Below, piece after piece: positions 4,847 to 5,779 of a stretch of 5,779 nt of DNA. This stretch comes from Anaerolineae bacterium (lineage in GTDB: Bacteria > Chloroflexota > Anaerolineae > Aggregatilineales > Aggregatilineaceae). Each line of letters opens with the position of its first letter. The first letter of the stretch is position 1. A program made the translations under genes and the position numbers. Under the pieces are notes generated by a model. The model was not told the origin of the DNA. It saw only the letters and a list, made by a program, of their open reading frames with translations, and ran no database searches. The stretch spans positions 1 through 5,779 of the forward strand of contig JAGPFT010000215.1 in assembly GCA_018056405.1 (NCBI GenBank). The letters run 5' to 3'.

Positions 4847-5707
4847 ATGACACGCCGACCCCTCGGGCAGTCTATCTTGCTCTATGCGGTAGTCCTCTTC
4901 TGGTGCTTTATCGTGCTCTTTCCCTTCTACTGGCTGGGCACCACCTCGTTCAAGCGGCAGTTGGACGTGCTGCGCCAGCCCAAATACATCCCCTATTACG
5001 ACTTCGAGCCGACCACCGAGCACTGGGACTATCTGCTTAACATGCGGCGCGACGTAACCTGGCGACACTTCCGCAACAGCCTGATCGCGGCGTCCGGCGG
5101 CACCGTTGGCGCGGTGCTGGTCGGGGCGATGGCCGGCTACGGGCTGTCGCGCTTCCGCTACCGGTGGCCCAAGCTGAACTGGCGCAACGACAACATCGCC
5201 TTCTGGATCATCTCGCAGCGCTTCTTGCCACCCGCGCTGTTCGTCGTACCGTTTCTGATCGCCTACGCCAAGCTGGGGCTGATTGACACTCACGCCGGGC
5301 TGATCATCGCTTACACGATGTTCAACATCCCCTTCGCCGTCTGGATCATGCGCGACTTCTTCGACGGCCTGCCCGTAGACCTGGAGGAGAGCGCCCGTGT
5401 GGACGGCGCTTCGCGCTGGACGGCCTTCGTGCGTATCGTGCTGCCGCTGAGCGCGCCGGGCCTGGCCTCGGTGTCCATTTTCTCGTTCGTCTTCTCGTGG
5501 AATGAGTACCTGTACGCGCTGATGCTGACCAACTTCAACGCGATCACCATGCCGGTGTATATCGCCGGGCAGAACACGCAGCGCGGCGTGGAGTGGTGGT
5601 ACATCTCGGCCCTGGCCATCACGGCGGTGCTGCCGGTGATCGTGGTGGGCCTGCTGCTGGAGCGCTTCATCACGCGCGGGCTGGTCGCCGGCGCGATCAA
5701 GGGGTAA
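4847..5707 (+). CDS. Carbohydrate ABC transporter permease, MalG/UgpE-like
   Basis: The 286-residue partner permease. Hydrophobic segments fall near 10-31, 76-100, 117-139, 148-168, 200-222 and 254-274. The N-terminal pattern FPFYWLGTTSFK (25-36) and the C-terminal RGLVAGAIKG are hallmarks of MalG/UgpE-type subunits. The EAA loop reads E181-S182-A183-R-V-D-G187 followed by RIVLPLSAPG (196-205); Ser at the middle position is a common variant in second permeases. FWIISQRFLPPALFVVPFLIAY (119-140) recalls permeases of polyol and related CUT1 systems, which is only a hint about substrate. A GGGAGAG ribosome binding site (4834-4840) overlaps the last base of the preceding gene's stop codon, so the two permeases are likely translationally linked. 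Length is normal and no lesion is seen. No ATPase gene follows within the window. Confidence 0.93.
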   Translation: MTRRPLGQSILLYAVVLFWCFIVLFPFYWLGTTSFKRQLDVLRQPKYIPYYDFEPTTEHWDYLLNMRRDVTWRHFRNSLIAASGGTVGAVLVGAMAGYGLSRFRYRWPKLNWRNDNIAFWIISQRFLPPALFVVPFLIAYAKLGLIDTHAGLIIAYTMFNIPFAVWIMRDFFDGLPVDLEESARVDGASRWTAFVRIVLPLSAPGLASVSIFSFVFSWNEYLYALMLTNFNAITMPVYIAGQNTQRGVEWWYISALAITAVLPVIVVGLLLERFITRGLVAGAIKG

Positions 5708-5727
5708 GAGGTGATTTGAGAGGTTGT

Positions 5728-5779
5728 TCCCCCCACCCCAAACCCCTCCCCCACAAGGAGGGGCCAGGGTCTGTGATCC
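5728..5779. repeat. C-rich intergenic repeat with hairpin, cut by window edge
   Basis: After the last stop codon the sequence becomes strongly C-rich and contains CCCCTCC (5743-5749), loop CCCACAA, and GGAGGGG (5757-5763). Its style (runs of C, then a mirrored G-rich arm) resembles the element at 135-229, but the arms are not identical. It may be one arm of another MITE-like repeat or a weak terminator-like fold marking the end of the operon. No T-run is visible before the window ends. Confidence 0.5.

Overview
The window looks like chromosomal DNA from a GC-rich, repeat-rich bacterium. The gene content and the style of the intergenic palindromes suggest Chloroflexota (an Anaerolineae- or Chloroflexia-like lineage). 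That placement is inference from pattern, as no marker gene is present. Everything intact is on the + strand.

Layout. Positions 1-116 hold the C-terminal tail of an IS630-like transposase. It is followed by a palindromic MITE-like element (135-229) and by a well-formed sigma-70-type promoter with an operator-like inverted repeat. These precede an intact GntR/HutC-family regulator (349-1218). Just after the regulator is a second promoter candidate (1235-1264) overlapped by a double AACGTT palindrome. It reads into a broken MNT-type nucleotidyltransferase (1313-1612, one in-frame TGA) and what may be the first few codons of a vanished HEPN/DUF86 partner. About 240 bp with no recognisable gene follows.

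From 1850 to 5707 there is a CUT1-type (carbohydrate) ABC importer without its ATPase: an exported family 1 solute-binding protein (1850-3334), a MalF/UgpA-like permease (3812-4834) and a MalG/UgpE-like permease (4847-5707). A 477-bp gap between the binding protein and the permeases carries three strong palindromes, two of them copies of the same 28-bp element. The last 70 bp is C-rich repeat DNA with a hairpin.

How the parts fit. The GntR/UTRA regulator probably senses a sugar-type ligand or a metabolite of it, represses itself, and may control the neighbouring importer. The importer captures a carbohydrate or polyol outside the cell and passes it through a two-permease channel. The energising ATPase must be encoded elsewhere, perhaps a shared MsmK/UgpC-type subunit. 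The substrate cannot be named from sequence alone.

I see no convincing undescribed system. The points most worth a second look are the freshly broken MNT gene lying between a promoter and the importer, the palindrome cluster inside the operon, and the two distinct operator candidates.
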